Below, in pieces: positions 1-10,421 of a stretch of DNA of 42,613 bases. The first letter of the stretch is position 1, and each line of letters begins with the position of its first letter. The translations under genes and the position numbers were made by a program. The notes under the pieces are model-generated. The model was given only the letters and a program-made list of their open reading frames with translations. It made no database searches and was not told the DNA's origin. Where the stretch lies: NCBI GenBank assembly GCA_015852425.1, contig JAAAIG010000269.1:380-42992 (forward strand). Direction: 5' to 3'. The stretch is from Gryganskiella cystojenkinii. Its lineage: Eukaryota > Mortierellomycota > Mortierellomycetes > Mortierellales > Mortierellaceae.

Positions 1-1873
1 TTTTTGGAGAAATCGATTTTTGATGTCAACGAGTTGTCGTCGAGGACTCGGCACTCCTATGCGGACAAAATCATTTACTAACTTTTACAAGGAATCAGCT
101 CTTCTGCGACGAAACTAATGAAAAGGAGGAAGGGAGAGGGTGGGGTGGAGTGAAGACGGGGAGTTTATCTCGAGATGAAACGCGACTTGGATACGTGATG
201 TGAATCGGTTCAAAAGGGTAGTGAATTGTGCTAGGTCAACGGACAGCGCGACTTAGATTGTATGAATAATCTTTTGACTCCAGGAACGGAACGCAGAGAG
301 CTCGCCATCGTGTCTGGGTCTCTCTCTCTCTCTCTTTCTCTGTCTCTTAGGCTTGAATGATTGCGAGTCAAGTCTCCATTGGAGTAGAAGAGCGAGCTCC
401 ACCTGCAAGACCGCTGGACCCATCTCGTGATGGGCTGACAAAAAAAAGGTGGGGCTTCGACGGGCGAATTCCCGGCGTCAGTAGAAGAAAACCACAAGTA
501 CTGTAATGCAAAAGGTGGGGGTTTATTTAAAAAAAGGAGAGAAAATGGATCGTCACTTTGGAGAACGCAACGACGCGACATCTTAGCAGATTTGTTCATT
601 TTACTTTTCTACGCCCCGTTCACTAGGCTTCAGATATTGCCGCAGCTTTGATATCTCGATCCGATTGACATCTCAAAAGGTGCAAAAGTATCTCCGCAGA
701 ACCCATTCTTAAAAACATAGAGAGAGAGAATGAAAAAGTGGAGTTCATGGGTCAAAAGTGGGTACAAGCGAATGGGGAGCAAAGAGAGCGCTTTATGCGA
801 AGAGTAAAGCACCATCCATGAGCCCTCCTGTAAGGGATTCAGTACTATGGAGTAAGAAAAAGTGGAGAAGAATTAAGGGAAAAATGGATTGTGGACTGAT
901 CGCGCAATGCTGGATGATATCCACTGCAAAGACAAAAAAAATGGGTTCGTCGCTCCAGATCACGTTACCAGCGGAAAAGTGCGGGGCAGAATTGGATCCA
1001 TTTTTTTTGTCCCCACAACAACCCGCCCGTGATCGAAAAAAAAGAAAGAAAAAATGTATTTCCCCACAGATGCAAAAACGAAGTATCAAACGTTAAAAAC
1101 GGCAAACACAACAACACAAACCCAAAGATAAAAAAAAAAAAGAGACATTCAGAAAAGGAAATGCGGGGAAGGGTGAGCAAAGTGGGCGAGGGAATGCAAA
1201 GCATTCCTCGGTCGTACAAAAGCACTAACGAACCTGTGGTCGGTTGCAGCTTGTGATGGCAACTTTGTTTGGTCCAATCCAACCCCCAGCTTTCGTTTCT
1301 TTTTTGATCATGCTCCATTATTCTTGGACGTTGTTTTTTTGCAGGTGTCAATCGTCAAGCGAAGAGCGTTCCTGTGGGTTATTGTTGTGGGGGTAGCTCT
1401 GAATACCCTTTTTGTTCAGGGATCAATGACAAAACAACAAAACAACAAAACAGACCACGGGTTGCTTGAAAGACGACTAGTCCACCATGAATAAGGTCAT
1501 CCACAAGAACAAAGAGCTCCACTTCGCACACTTACACGAAAGCAAAAGTTCGGACAACAATCCTTTTTCGAACAAATCTTCACCTCCCCGAGCTCCGAAA
1601 CATAATTTTCATCGTCAGTTTTTTTTCTTGTAGTTTTAAAAGTTGGATCATTATATTTTTATACAATTCGTTTAAGTGAGGGTTTGCTTCTATGGGTAGT
1701 GAGTTGAGGGAGACTATGGTACGAGTAGTGTAGCAGACAAAAAAAAAGTTGCGAAAAAGAGAGAGAGCAAAAATAAAAGACAGGTTTCTATGGTATATGT
1801 ACAGACAGGATCCTCGCACGCAAGGTGGTATTTTGGGGTGTTTGGTAGCAAGGTGGCAGCGGGTTCACTTTTC
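1..1873. other. Gene-free left flank
   Basis: I see no convincing gene. The open frames here are short, full of Lys/Phe runs from A- and T-tracts, and resemble no family. The last 300 bases should include the 3' UTR of the CreA-like gene. A purine/pyrimidine microsatellite (TC-rich) lies around 318-350. Confidence 0.5.
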
Positions 1874-2791
1874 TTAGATGAACAAAGAGTTCATGATGGC
1901 TGAGATAGGAGGCAAGGTCACACCGTGGTTGGGACGGAAGGGAGCCAAGACTGGAGGGGGCAAGACCGAAGGAGTCGCCTTGAGGGTCTTGGGGCTCAAG
2001 GGAGGCAAGAACTGTTGCTGCTTGGACTGTTGTTGATAGAAACTGCTGTCAGTATTTTGGAACTGGAACTGCATGGGCTGGAACTCATGATGCTGTTCTT
2101 GTTGAGGGTAGTATCCCTGAAAGTTGTTATGGGGAACAGGCGAGGACTCGGGTGTGAAGAGCGGAGAAGCAGTAGCATCCGTTTCAGAATCAGACATGAG
2201 TTGAGACACAGGAGATGAGTTGGCTGTCAGGGGTGGAGAAGGATGCTGAGAGATCATCATCACTGGCGAAAGCGACTTTCGATAGTTGTCGTGGACGGAA
2301 GGGTAGGGCGAAGACCTAGACTGTTGACGCTGTTGTTTGAGCGAGTTGGTCGAAGTAGGTGAAGTGGGGGAGACGGGTGACATGGAGGTCGAGGAGCGAT
2401 CACCGTCAAAGGCGACCATGACGACCTTCATGAAGGGCTTGATCGAGATATGGCAGGGAGGAGCCGTCGATCTCTCCTTTTTGGCCTTCGTGGTCGAGTG
2501 GATGCGCATGTGTCTCGTCAACTCGTCCGAGCGCGAGAATCGCTTTTGACAGGTCGAGAAGGAGCATTGGTGGGGGCGTTCACCAGTGTGGGTGCGGATG
2601 TGGCGGGTTTGATGCTCGAGACGGTGGAAGGACTTTGGGCAGATATGGCATTTGTATGGGCGAGGAGCGTCCTGGCCGCTGCGAGGAGGAGCAGCAACAG
2701 GCGTGGTAGAAGAAATGGTTGCTGACATGTCGATAGTAGGTGAAGAAAGAGACAAGAGTGAACTGGCTGCTGCGTGAAGAGAAGAAGACAT
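1874..2791 (-). CDS. creA: CreA/Mig1-like C2H2 carbon catabolite repressor
   Basis: Single exon, 305 residues. Two adjacent C2H2 fingers lie at residues 46-98 (Cys48/51 with His64/68; Cys76/81 with His94/98), joined by a THTGERPH linker. The finger helices [14 protein letters not shown] and [14 protein letters not shown] are the CreA/Mig1 signature; that family binds GC-rich SYGGRG sites in the nucleus and represses alternative carbon-use genes under glucose. The rest is Ser/Pro/Gln-rich and disordered, ending in a short hydrophobic [12 protein letters not shown] segment. The frame is open upstream to an ATG at 2932, but those 47 residues are Phe/Ser/Leu-rich like a T-rich leader and that ATG lies only about 15 bases from a TATA box, so I chose the ATG at 2791. 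The protein is shorter than typical Dikarya CreA (about 400 residues). The family is secure; one-to-one orthology is inferred. Confidence 0.88.
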   Translation of the reverse strand: MSSSLHAAASSLLSLSSPTIDMSATISSTTPVAAPPRSGQDAPRPYKCHICPKSFHRLEHQTRHIRTHTGERPHQCSFSTCQKRFSRSDELTRHMRIHSTTKAKKERSTAPPCHISIKPFMKVVMVAFDGDRSSTSMSPVSPTSPTSTNSLKQQRQQSRSSPYPSVHDNYRKSLSPVMMISQHPSPPLTANSSPVSQLMSDSETDATASPLFTPESSPVPHNNFQGYYPQQEQHHEFQPMQFQFQNTDSSFYQQQSKQQQFLPPLSPKTLKATPSVLPPPVLAPFRPNHGVTLPPISAIMNSLFI

Positions 2792-2945
2792 GTAAATGTT
2801 GGAGGTGTTGAAAGAAAAGTAGATCGCAGAGAGAGAAAAAAGAGCGAAGTTGAGTGTGGATAGTAGTTGGAGTTGAGAAAAAAAAAGGAAAAAAAGAGAA
2901 GAAGAAAAAAAAACCAAAGTGGGAAAGAGCACATTCAGGCTGGGT

Positions 2946-2952
2946 CTTTATA
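2946..2952 (-). promoter_or_regulatory. TATA box of CreA-like gene
   Basis: TATAAAG on the minus strand, 155 bp before the chosen ATG at 2791. Other genes in the window show the same spacing. It makes the far upstream ATG at 2932 an unlikely start. Confidence 0.55.
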
Positions 2953-5900
2953 GGCGGATCCCCAAAAAGACGCCATCCAAAAGGAACGGAGCAAACACCG
3001 AGAAAAAAGTGGAGACAAACAAGGTTAACAAGAGGAAGATGCGGAGGAGGAGGGGTTGAAGGGAAATGTTTCTTATCTCGCTGCATCGTTATTGAGTCCG
3101 GTGCGGCCAATTCAATTGCTCTCAATTTTTTATTTTCTTTGTTAAAAAAAACCAAGAATAAAGTATTCCGTTCTCTGTTCTCTTCGTCAGAAATCGGAAA
3201 TTTGTGGGGGAGGAAGTGAAGCAACCAGCACTAACAATGAGACTATGAAGACCAGTACTTTGTTCGCTGGACCGCCTTCGTCGACAAGCGGGATCGTTCT
3301 TTCAAAGATAACTCTCTCTCGTCTCTGTGACAGAACGTTTCCCTACCCCGTCCCTGAACAGGCAATTTTATCTTGCGCTTTCGCCTCACAGTGCGCAGGT
3401 CCCAAAAAATTATGCTCTCGTTCCATATCCCTCCGTCTTTCCCCTCTCTCTTTTTGGCTTGTTGTCGTTTTCTTTCCACCGAGTCCATCTTTGGTCATCT
3501 TGTAGCAATCAACCTCTTGTTTTTGTTTTGTTGTTGACTCGATCGTCATTGTTTATCGCCCTTCCGTGGCCTATTTTCACGCGTAAGCATTGCATTCCTT
3601 GTTGTTTGCAAATGCCTCTCCAATTTTTTTGTCACAAGCAACCAAGGCTATGGATACTAATAGGATGCCCGCTTTCTTATGTGTTTTCTCATTGTGTAGT
3701 CTAATGCCTTCTTGTTGCTGATCTAATGATTTCTTTATCCTACTGCAACTACTAATATCTCTTTCTCGTTCTCCCTTTCAAAATTAGGTACCGTGCTGTC
3801 CAACCGGGTTCCTTCGCACAATGATAGAGCTCTACAGACCAAAAAAAATAAAATGGTGTGCTTCCTGTGTTCGCCAAACGGGCACCATAAAATGAGGGGA
3901 AACAAACTTCGTTCCTATAACTTCCTTGCCCATATCAGTTACAGGGACCGTGGACTCAAAAACCTTACCCCTCATTCTTTTGCTTTGGAGTTCCTGTTCC
4001 TTCCACTCCACCCAATCGAAGTATTTTCTATTTTCGATCTTTTTTTTTTTTGGCCACCAAACTCGGTGACAACAACATAACGAACCACTCTTATCTTCAA
4101 AATCCCATCAGCCTTCTTCTCCTTTCCTCAGCATTGGGCCCTGAAATCTCTGTCATGTTGAGAAATAGGCTCGGGTCGTACCGGGGCTTTGCGAACTTGG
4201 TGCCCCTTGCAAGGCCGAATGTTCAAACAAATCACAGGAAACATTCGCTTTTCCCTGTCCCTGGACTAGGGGCGTGCATTTGTTTGCTTCTCCTTTCTTT
4301 ATTTGACAGTTACACTCGTCGCGCGTTCATGTTGTGTCGTTCTTCCCACCAAGCGTACTCTTTGGTCTCCTTTTCCTTCCGGCAGGAGGGTCCCACTTTC
4401 AGCCTGTTCACACGAATCCCTTTTAGACGCTTCCTCCTTACATAAACGCGATCAAGGCCATGGAATTTCTTCTATTTTTATTCCGCGAATCCCTTATTCC
4501 AACAAATTCGAACAACGACGACTCTCCTTATCTTTCTTTTCATTTGTTTTCTTTATGCTGCCGCTGACAAGTTCCCCTCATTTCATTTTTTTTTCATTCT
4601 TTGCCGCTCTCCATCATCTGAAACCCGCGTGTTGGCTGAGATCCAAACGTTCGACCACTCAGATGAGAACGGGCATTGGAAATCCAAAGACCGCCACGGT
4701 GGTTTAAACCCCTCTGGCGAATCAAGACTGGACACCACTTCCGATCCATTCCTTTCTTTCCGAAGAACCACGTCTAATTCTTCATGATAATTTATTTTTT
4801 TACTCCCAAATTTTTTTATTCAAATTACAATTACATTTGCTCTGCGACAACGTTTCTGTTTTTGAGTTCTCTTGTCCCTTCTCTTCCCCCGCATTTTCCT
4901 TTCTTTTTCCTCTGCTGATTTGCGTTTTGGCCGCTTGATCGCGATCAACAAGACAAACAGACTATACAAAGTTCTTCTTGGTTTCGCACCTTCGTTGCCG
5001 ATGTTATGGTGACTTCCCCGTTCTCGATCGCTGCTATGGGTTTTCAAATGACTGGGAATGAGTCGTGCTCACACGCTGCTGGGGGCGGGTTAATTTTCTT
5101 TTGTCTTGTTTTTTTCAGGAGGATACCTCCGGGAATGTACCAAAGCCTCTGCATCGAGAATGTGTTTTTATCTTCTTCAACCTGTCCCCATTTGCCTGGA
5201 TCTTGGACGTACAGTACGGAGGTGCTTAGAAAACTGGTGAAAGTACAAGTAAAAATAACCAAAACTCATATTTCACTCTTGAAGATAGAGGGTCTGTGAG
5301 AAACTTCCGGGGACCAATGTCTATCGGCTGCACAATACGGTAAGGTTCAAATTGAAATGGATACCCCATCGGCATATGCTCGATGGGGACAAAAGGCGGG
5401 TACTTTCTGAATCAGGGGGAGGGGAAGAGAGCGTCGTGTGGTCTCATAATGTACCATTGCTTTTTCTTCTTAATACCCTGGTCATTTCATGGATCAAGGT
5501 GTACCTGCCCCACAGTAGCTCACCACCCACATTACTCGGAGGAAGCAAAATCTTTCGTTTTACCTATCATAATCAGAGTACATAATGACGATAAAAATAA
5601 AGCAATTTTGAATATCCTGGACACCCTCTCCATCCTTCTCTCTCTCTCCCTCTACAAATTCGATCATGCATACTGGGACCGAGCGGGGGAGCGAAAGGAA
5701 GGTGGGTGAGGAAAACAGAGTGACAAAATAATAATGAATCGGATCCGGAGCAGAAGTCAGAGAGCCATATCAAAAAAGACGCGAGTGGTGATCGGGATGG
5801 GGCCATTAATCCCCTCACTTTGCTCAGCTTTTTTTTCTCCTTTTGACGAAGGGAATTGGATGATTTGTTTTTTTTGAACTCTCTTTTGAACTTGTTTGCC

Positions 5901-7163
5901 TGTGCGGGGGAAAGTAAAAACAACAAAACCAATCCATGTCCATGGACCAACTGTCTGATAAAGGAAGGTGAGCCAAAACAACAACCTCATTTCCCCACGT
6001 TCTCTCAGCCAAGCGATTTGTTGATGCTCGAAAAGCAGATCAAGGTTCTCTTTTCCCTTCGCCCGTTCTTTTTATTCTTTTTTTTTTTGCTTGCCCACAT
6101 GAAAGAACGAGAAGATTGAAAGAGGAAAGAGCGAAAAATGCGGGGCTGAGTTTCAATGAATTCTCTCTTGCCTTCTTTTCCCTTTCATCACCTCCTCGGA
6201 AACTCTATCATTCGCCCCAGGGAGAAGAGGTGGAGAGTGATAATTGCGACATGTTGAAGGATCCATGAGAAATCCTTTTCCCCCTCCCCCCGTCTTCCGG
6301 AACTGAAAGCGAAAATAGAGCTGCTGCAATTGCGAGCTTGAAAAGTTCCCTTGCTAATCATGGAGACGATCGGAAAAGAGTCTCCGTATTTTTTTCGAGC
6401 CTAGGTGGTATGGAGCAACAAGGAATCGTTTTTCACGACTCGGAAGTTGTAGGGATTGAAGGAAAGACGAGGATGAAGGTCTGCTGAAGGGTACCACTAC
6501 TTGCACAGTGTAGAAGCATCAAAAAGCAAACTCCACTCATTTTTGTTCCTTCAAGCACGCCACCATTTTTTTTTTTTGGTGGCGCTCGTATAGAAAATAT
6601 TTGCTCTGCCCCTTTTCGCGACAAATTCTGCTTGTTCTCGCCGTAGTTAAGGCGACCTGGCGCAAGGTTATTATCTGCAGTTAGTAGTCACTCGAGCACA
6701 AACCAACTAGAAAAGTCTAGTACCAGGGATGAACCAACATTGAAAGAGGTCTACACGATATGAAACATGAGAAATGAACAAACGCATGAGAGGTGGTATC
6801 GGACGTGAGATTGTCCCGGAGAAAGAACTCCAGCTGATGGTCAGGTCAAGGGTCTATTTCTAACGTTTCCATATTCTAGAACTGGCGGCTTGAAAGACCA
6901 GCAGTGTCAGGCACACACGACCCTCTCTTTCTGAAAAAAAGAAAAAAAAAAGTCTTCGATCTAGGCTTCGCACGGCGGACATATCATTGGGGGGTTCGTT
7001 ATTCACATTTCTTTTTTATTGCTGCAACTGATGGTTTGTGTTCAACAGGAGAAAGTTGTCTGGGTCGATCATGAAGTGATAAAGTGAGCGGCTGGATAAC
7101 TAAGGACCAAACTCAAAGAGGCTCTACCTTCTCCTCTTCTTCCTCCTCCTCTTCCTCACACGT
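2953..7163. other. 4.2 kb gene-poor interval
   Basis: No open frame here resembles a known protein. They are short (under 140 codons), rich in Phe/Ser/Leu from pyrimidine runs, and occur on both strands. The left end is the promoter of the CreA-like gene and includes a GCGGAG at 3041-3046, which fits the CreA consensus SYGGRG. A perfect 8-bp inverted repeat sits at 5364-5388. The right end should hold the 3' UTR of the NmrA-like gene. A non-coding RNA or a heavily spliced gene cannot be excluded. Confidence 0.5.
5364..5388. repeat. Perfect 8-bp inverted repeat (hairpin)
   Basis: CCCCATCG at 5364-5371 pairs exactly with CGATGGGG at 5381-5388 around a 9-nt loop that is itself nearly palindromic (GCATATGCT). 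It may be a dyad protein site or chance. Confidence 0.35.
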
Positions 7164-8381
7164 TCAGGCGCGGCGAGGCTTGAAGGCATCCTTCTCTTTG
7201 CGCAGGAAGTCCTTGATGGGGTGACCCTTACGACCGATGATCTTCTCCAGATCATGCGACACAAAACCGGCCTTCTTCTCCTTGACCAACTCAAGCTCGT
7301 CCAACAACAACTTGATCATGGACTCGTTTGGGGCGAAGTAGCGGTGATGGTCACTGCCACGGCCACCCTCCTCCTTCTCAACTCTACCGGCAATCTCCGC
7401 AGCCTTCTCCGCAGCGTCTTGCAGCAGGGCCTTGGCATCCTCTGTAACCGAGTGAACCTGCAGCAGCTCGTCGCAGGTCTCGGCATCAATGTCCCAAGCG
7501 GCACGGCTCTTGAGTGATTCGAGATACTTCTTGAGATCCTCGCGAGAGACATGCTTGAAATCGATCTTCTCGCCCGTGACCTCGCTCAGATCCTTGCAAA
7601 GTTGATCAGGCGTGATCTTCTCGGGACCCGTCAAGGTATAGGTCTTATTATGGTGCTCACCAAAGATCTCGAGCTCCTCCTCCTCGTCGTCGTCCTTGCT
7701 ATTGTCCTTGTCGTCACGCTCCTTCTTGAAATGATCGACCACGACTCGCTCGATCGCACAGACAAGATCACAGGCATCGAGCGGCGCCATCTGACAGGAC
7801 CGCTCACATGTCATCGGGAACTCCTTCTTCTCCTGGACGACTGGACTCCAGAGCAAGAAACACTGGTTCAAGATCGACTTGCGCATGATCAAGAAACACT
7901 TGTCACACTCGCGCTGGACTTCCTTCTCAATCTCGTGGAAGGAATGGATCGCATGCAAGTTCTCGGGGGATTCGTTGGCGCCTGCGACCGAGATCATCAT
8001 ACACGCTCGGACGCCTTGCTTCTTCATTGCACACAGGAGGTGCTTGGCCTGTTCGACTCGACGGTCGTCCATCTCTGGGATCAGGATCGTGGCACAGACT
8101 TTTTCGAACGCCTTCTCGAGCGTCTCTTTGCGTTCGTAATCAATGTGTTCGATCTTGACATTCTTGAGCTTGCGAAGACGGTCTAGGTGCTCGGTCTTGC
8201 GGGCCAAGGCGACAATCTCGACATTCATGCGCTTCTTCTCGAATTCTTGAGCGACATGGACGGCGATACAGCATCCGAGCCAGGAATCGACGTTCGTGAT
8301 CGCGAGACGCTTGAGCTTGCCGTCCGTTCGGGAGCCGGTGGCCAAGGGGACTTGGGAAGCGGGGAAGGGGTTTGCGGACAT
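7164..8381 (-). CDS. NmrA-like / atypical SDR family protein
   Basis: Single exon, 405 residues. The N-terminus has a Rossmann beta-alpha pattern (KRLAITNVDSWLGCCIAVHV, residues 24-43), then VALARK and the ILIPEMDDRR strand, followed by a VRACMMISVAGANES block like that of NmrA and related atypical short-chain dehydrogenases. Only one glycine of the usual GxxGxxG dinucleotide loop is kept, so NAD(P) binding may be altered and a sensor or regulator role is more likely than catalysis. A Lys/Asp/Glu run at about 222-242 looks like an inserted acidic loop. The C-terminus is Lys-rich (EKIIGRKGHPIKDFLRKEKDAF) and fits the NmrA-like C-terminal segment. It is divergent to CMC1, with 762 bp between start codons. 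Family call good, exact role unknown. Confidence 0.75.
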   Translation of the reverse strand: MSANPFPASQVPLATGSRTDGKLKRLAITNVDSWLGCCIAVHVAQEFEKKRMNVEIVALARKTEHLDRLRKLKNVKIEHIDYERKETLEKAFEKVCATILIPEMDDRRVEQAKHLLCAMKKQGVRACMMISVAGANESPENLHAIHSFHEIEKEVQRECDKCFLIMRKSILNQCFLLWSPVVQEKKEFPMTCERSCQMAPLDACDLVCAIERVVVDHFKKERDDKDNSKDDDEEEELEIFGEHHNKTYTLTGPEKITPDQLCKDLSEVTGEKIDFKHVSREDLKKYLESLKSRAAWDIDAETCDELLQVHSVTEDAKALLQDAAEKAAEIAGRVEKEEGGRGSDHHRYFAPNESMIKLLLDELELVKEKKAGFVSHDLEKIIGRKGHPIKDFLRKEKDAFKPRRA

Positions 8382-8414
8382 GGTTGTAGTTAAGTTGAGT
8401 TCGTTTGATAGCTC

Positions 8415-8436
8415 TGTGTGTGTGTGTGTGTGTGTG
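8415..8436. repeat. (TG)11 microsatellite
   Basis: Eleven uninterrupted TG units begin 34 bp before the ATG of the NmrA-like gene, within its likely 5' UTR. Confidence 0.95.
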
Positions 8437-8542
8437 GAAAAGAGAGTATGGGGCTAGAATATGTGTACGTGGAGGATGGGTATGCTGGAAGACGATATGG
8501 TGAGAAGAGAGAAGGGGTTGGAAAAGAATAAAAGTGAGGTTC

Positions 8543-8549
8543 TTTTATA
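8543..8549 (-). promoter_or_regulatory. TATA box of NmrA-like gene
   Basis: TATAAAA on the minus strand about 165 bp before the ATG at 8381, the same spacing as in other genes of the window. Confidence 0.55.
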
Positions 8550-9143
8550 GCAGAGACGAGGTGAACCTCTTTAGAGAAATTCTTTGGAGAACGATCAATG
8601 TGAAAAGGAAAATGGAGAGGAGGTAGGAGGGATTACATTTTGCTTCAAGCCAGGTCCATAATCCTCCGATCCAAAAGTGAGATGATGGATGAGGCGAGAT
8701 GGCGAACTTATCTAGTTTTTGTTTTATGGTCGGGGGAACTGATGGTCATAACGAGATCGACTTGCGCGTTTCTTCTGTGGCTTTTGGACACATCCATCAG
8801 GGACATATTAGAGACTGCCGCTCAAATGGTTAATGGGCAAGTCAAAGCTCATAAACAGAGAGATAGATAGATAGAGCGCACCCGTGGCAACACGGACGAC
8901 GGTTAAAACGAAAATGAAAGACGAAGGATGAAGGGGTGGTTGCTGGAGAAGTGAACGTGTCCAAACGCGTTTCACAGTTCGCAGTGAAAGGCGACGGCGC
9001 GTACCACGGGCACAGAACATCATTCTCAAAAATTTGCAAAGCCACAGCTCGGGAGAGAGCCGTTGAGAGTGCAGCAGATCACACTTTGAATGCATTTCTT
9101 CTCAATTCATTCGAAGCAACAATTTCCATTAGACTCACTAGAC

Positions 9144-9818
9144 ATGCATATCCTCACAAGAGCAGAAGAGGAAGTCCTGTTCAAGACCCTCAAGGCAAAC
9201 GCTCTCAAAGAGTGTGATCCCATCGTCAAAGGTGCCGCGTTTGTGATCCAAATTGGACATCGAAAGACTTTTGTCATGTTGCGTGGAGAACTAACCATGC
9301 ATCATTACACATTTACAATCTTTTGCTTTCTCATAGAATTCGTCGAGTGCACACACGGAAAGCTGGTCACCGTCCTTTGGGGCTGCAGAGCACAACATAA
9401 GGCCATGAACAAGTGCCTGATGGCTTTGTACGTATCTTTTTTAGCAATCGCTTCAACCAAAGAAAAAAAATTCACCAAAAGAAAAAAAAAACTGACAAAC
9501 CTGTTTCTCTTTCACTCTCTTTTCCTCCAATTTTTCCCTTGGTTCATGCGACTGTCTTTGACGATGTCCCTTGGCTCTAAACAATTCTATCAACAAAACG
9601 ACAATGGGACAAACGTCGACCACAAAAAAAAAAAAACGCGGAAAAACCTCTTGATATTATACAGGACAACACAAGCAGACATGGACAAGCTCAAGATCCA
9701 ATACCTCAACGATCTCGCCGAAGGCAAGGTCGATCATGCCGCTTTGCAAAAAGAACAAAAGGAAAAAGAGGCAGAACTCAAGAAAAAGTCCAAGAGTGCC
9801 GGACCAGGTGTCCACTAG
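9144..9818 (+). CDS. CMC1: Cytochrome c oxidase assembly factor CMC1 (twin CX9C)
   Basis: Three exons (9144-9231, 9337-9427, 9665-9818) join into 110 residues. Splicing restores a perfect twin CX9C motif: CDPIVKEFVEC across intron 1 and CRAQHKAMNKC in exon 2. CMC1 is a small intermembrane-space protein, imported by Mia40, that stabilises newly made Cox1 during complex IV assembly; yeast Cmc1 is about the same length. The N-terminus starts MHILTRAEEE, as in the family, and the C-terminus is a charged Lys/Glu helix. Introns are 105 and 237 bp with GT-AG ends; intron 2 ends TTATACAG. An in-frame ATG at 9090 would add 18 residues not seen in the family. It converges on the Zn2Cys6 gene. Confidence 0.92.
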   Translation: MHILTRAEEEVLFKTLKANALKECDPIVKGAAFVIQIGHRKTFVMLRGELTMHHYTFTIFCFLIEFVECTHGKLVTVLWGCRAQHKAMNKCLMALYVSFLAIASTKEKKFTKRKKKLTNLFLFHSLFLQFFPWFMRLSLTMSLGSKQFYQQNDNGTNVDHKKKKTRKNLLILYRTTQADMDKLKIQYLNDLAEGKVDHAALQKEQKEKEAELKKKSKSAGPGVH

Positions 9819-10421
9819 GAGCAAATCTTGCCAATCCTAAAAAATAAAATTGCATCGAAACTCATTCTTATGTCTTACAAACTCATAACAGAGGTTTGCT
9901 ACGAGCCTCATCTTTATCCTACTTAATACATGACATGAGACAAGGATGGAACTAGCGGAAAAAACTCTAAGGTGAGATCCTGTTAGCAACAGAGTGGCAG
10001 TCGCTGTTCTCAACACCATACCCTTTTTGGTGCAAAGTTTTGATCCAGAGCAGCGCAGTCATGTCGTCTGCGAAAGAGACGATTTCGTATGTACAAACGG
10101 TGGGTTTTATTGTTGTTCTTTTGGGATATTTGTTTTTTTTGTTGGTTTTCGTAGTGAGCTGTTGGAACAGAAGAGTGAAAAAGTTAAAAAAGTAAATGAC
10201 AACAGAAAAGAGATCAAAAAAAAGAGAAAAAGTCATGATACAATCTAGAAAGTAAAAGAGAAACAGGAAAAGAAAACAGCGAAGGCAATGGTGGGCATAA
10301 CAAAAAAGATAAAAAAAAGAGATGGAAGGAGAGAGGACTGTTGTTGGTTGGGTAACATTGGTTTGGCGGAAAAGATGAAAGGGTAAACGGATAGTTGATG
10401 GGGTCATGAAAAAAAAGTTCT
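9819..10421. other. Convergent intergenic region, CMC1 / Zn2Cys6 gene
   Basis: These 603 bases lie between two stop codons facing each other. AATAAA at 9843-9848 is the probable poly(A) signal of CMC1, 25 bases after its stop. The rest is A/T-rich with no gene. Confidence 0.6.

Larger units (their letters stand above)
8382..9143. promoter_or_regulatory. Divergent promoter region, NmrA-like gene / CMC1
   Basis: This 762-bp interval separates two divergent start codons. It holds a (TG)11 microsatellite at 8415-8436 in the presumed 5' leader of the NmrA-like gene, a minus-strand TATA box at 8543-8549, and a GATA/GATAGATA run at about 8860-8875 on the CMC1 side. No TATA box is evident for CMC1. 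Confidence 0.5.

Noticed and set aside
2792..2932. N-terminal extension of the CreA-like protein resembling a signal peptide
   Set aside because: The 47 residues are an open pyrimidine-rich leader; their ATG lies about 15 bp from the TATA box and a secreted C2H2 repressor makes no sense.
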